From the NCBI GenBank assembly GCA_019638845.1, contig JAHBSZ010000003.1, positions 1-64,000 of the forward strand: a DNA stretch of 64,000 bases. The letters run 5' to 3'. Both the position numbers and the translations under genes were made by a program. Below the pieces are notes generated by a model. The model made no database searches and had not been told where the DNA came from. It saw only the letters and a list, made by a program, of their open reading frames with translations. The DNA is from Salinibacterium sp. (GTDB lineage: Bacteria > Actinomycetota > Actinomycetes > Actinomycetales > Microbacteriaceae). This document shows, one piece after another, positions 62,694 to 64,000 of the stretch. Numbering within the stretch: the first letter of the stretch is position 1; each line of letters starts with the position of its first letter.

Positions 62694-63989
62694 ATGGATG
62701 TGACATCGACGAAGCGAGCGAGCGAAGTGCTTGGGTCGCCACTCATGATCAACAAGCTGGTGGTGAAGAATCGGGTCATCCTCGGTCCGATGGCAGTTTT
62801 GCGCCCGACCGAGGACGGCCGCCCGAGTGAGCAGACCATCGCGTTCCTGCGCCGGCGCGCAAAGGGTGGGGTCGGACTGATCTTCGTCGGTGGTTCCGTT
62901 GCCACCGAGCGTGCATGGAACGAGTCACCGTTCTTCCCGAACATCCGATTCGACAAGGAGGGGTTCATAGGCGACCTCCGGCGTCTCGTCGACGCGGTGC
63001 ACGAGGACGGAGCGAGTATTTTTGCGCAGCTCTTCCCGAGTTTCGGGCGTATGGGCGTGCCGCGGAACGGTGAGCGGATCTCTGCGGCAAGTCCGAAGCC
63101 GGTAGTGATGGGTGCTGCCGGATTCCCCGACCACGTATACGTGCCCGGCGGCCGCGTGACGCCTCTACCGGATGAGGCAACTGTCGAGGACATCAAGGCG
63201 CTCGAAGCTGCGGTCGTGGCCTCGGCGCGTCGAGCGAGGGCAGCGGGTTTCGATGGCGTGGAGATCGCGGCTCATATGTGCTATTTCTATTCGTCCTTCC
63301 TCTCGCCGCTCGCGAACAAGCGTACCGACGAGTATGGCGGCAGCGCGGAGAATCGGGCGCGAGCATTGCGAGATGTGGTTGCCGCGGTCCGGACCGAGGT
63401 CGGTCCGGACTATCCGGTCGGGATCCGAATGAGTGTGAATGACCACATGCCCGAGGGTCAAGACGCCGTCGGATTCGCGGAGGTGGCCGGTCACATCGTG
63501 AGCGCGGGTGTCGACTTCGTCTCGCTCACTGAGGGGAACTATGAGTCTATGGCGCAGAACGTGCCGTCGCAGTCGGGCAACATGCTCGCCCACGGGGAAC
63601 CACAGGCTTTCCGAAGTGCGATTGGAGATGTGCCGCTGTTCCTCTCCAGTACCCCTGAACCGCAGCAGGCAGCAGACGCGATCACGGCAGGGCATGCCGA
63701 TGCGACGATGCTTGCGCGTCAGTTGCTCGCAGACCCGGACTATGCAAACAAAGTCTTCTCCGGTCGTGAAGGGGATATCGTCTGGTGCGACCACGCGAAC
63801 TCGTGCCTGCGCCGTCTGATGACAAACATCCCGGTGCAGTGCCACAAGAACCCCGAGATGGGCAGTGAGGACTCGAGCGCGAAGCGTTCGACGCTACTGC
63901 AAAACCTGTTCATCTGGGCGGCTGGCAACGCGTTCCTGATGGCGATCGCAGATGCCGCGGCGAAGGCCGCGCCGAAGGCGAAGCGCTGA
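62694..63989 (+). CDS. Old Yellow Enzyme-type FMN oxidoreductase
   Basis: A 431-aa NADH:flavin oxidoreductase with the OYE TIM barrel (about 15-360). It has the GFDGVEIAAH element and the SPLANKRTDEYGGSAENRAR signature. The usual catalytic H-x-x-H/N region reads AAHMCYFYSSF, so the active site differs from common OYEs. Cysteines in VWCDHANSC and VQCHKNP recall the 2,4-dienoyl-CoA reductase [4Fe-4S] motif but appear incomplete. No C-terminal FAD/NAD domain is fused; the end is an Ala/Lys tail. It may reduce an activated C=C or ring before hydroxylation. TCAGGAGA precedes the ATG. Confidence 0.85.
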   Translation: MDVTSTKRASEVLGSPLMINKLVVKNRVILGPMAVLRPTEDGRPSEQTIAFLRRRAKGGVGLIFVGGSVATERAWNESPFFPNIRFDKEGFIGDLRRLVDAVHEDGASIFAQLFPSFGRMGVPRNGERISAASPKPVVMGAAGFPDHVYVPGGRVTPLPDEATVEDIKALEAAVVASARRARAAGFDGVEIAAHMCYFYSSFLSPLANKRTDEYGGSAENRARALRDVVAAVRTEVGPDYPVGIRMSVNDHMPEGQDAVGFAEVAGHIVSAGVDFVSLTEGNYESMAQNVPSQSGNMLAHGEPQAFRSAIGDVPLFLSSTPEPQQAADAITAGHADATMLARQLLADPDYANKVFSGREGDIVWCDHANSCLRRLMTNIPVQCHKNPEMGSEDSSAKRSTLLQNLFIWAAGNAFLMAIADAAAKAAPKAKR

Positions 63990-64000
63990 GCGAGACGTCG

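Overview
The window comes from a high-GC Gram-positive actinobacterium, most likely a member of the Microbacteriaceae. That placement is inferred from gene order and protein character, not from a database search. It falls into four blocks.

(1) Positions 1-18840 are conserved chromosome. They start with the 3' end of a 23S rRNA gene, a 5S rRNA gene and the rRNA terminator. A tightly packed, mostly overlapping plus-strand chain follows: a repeat-rich TPR-like protein, HAD phosphatase, tlyA, NAD kinase, recN, pyrG, NUDIX hydrolase, xerD, parA, scpA, scpB, rluB, prephenate dehydrogenase, cmk, der, a small membrane protein and a second NUDIX protein. A convergent 14-TM-type drug/proton antiporter gene closes the block before a tRNA-Pro(GGG) gene that has a truncated tRNA-Pro copy just upstream.

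(2) Positions 18841-40174 are an integrative and conjugative element (ICE). Its integrase and excisionase sit directly against the 3' end of tRNA-Pro. A long minus-strand transfer operon carries a VirD4/TraG coupling ATPase, a VirB4-like ATPase, an SCO6880-type protein, a TrbL/VirB6-like channel protein, two VirB2-like small membrane proteins, an M23 peptidase, a VirB8-like single-pass protein, ParB, a DUF2637 protein and an ArdC-type antirestriction protein. A MntA/HepT nucleotidyltransferase-HEPN toxin-antitoxin pair lies inside this operon on the opposite strand. A TetR regulator of the gamma-butyrolactone-receptor kind borders a 557-bp noncoding region, beyond which a plus-strand ssb-parB-dprA module begins. 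I find no relaxase and no second copy of the tRNA-derived attachment site.

(3) Positions 40175-42215 are decayed: remnants of a three-gene recombinase set (tyrosine recombinase, small HTH protein, large companion protein), all broken. This may be the scar where the right part of the ICE was lost or replaced.

(4) Positions 42216-64000 are a catabolic island, running past the right edge, that looks built for an aromatic or heteroaromatic compound. It holds three flavin hydroxylases (381, 503 and 650 aa), each partnered with a different VOC-type extradiol dioxygenase. Two of these pairs also have a fumarylacetoacetate-hydrolase-family C-C hydrolase. Lower-pathway and side enzymes are a thiolase, a hotdog thioesterase, a DapA-family aldolase/hydratase, an ornithine-cyclodeaminase-family protein, an aldehyde dehydrogenase and an Old-Yellow-Enzyme reductase. 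IclR and LysR regulators are present. A near-palindromic motif built on GATACG-NNN-CGTATC recurs in several promoter regions and could tie the island into one regulon. Several pseudogenes (flavin hydroxylase, RidA-like, Bcr/CflA-type MFS transporter, recombinases) show that the island is mosaic and still being remodelled.
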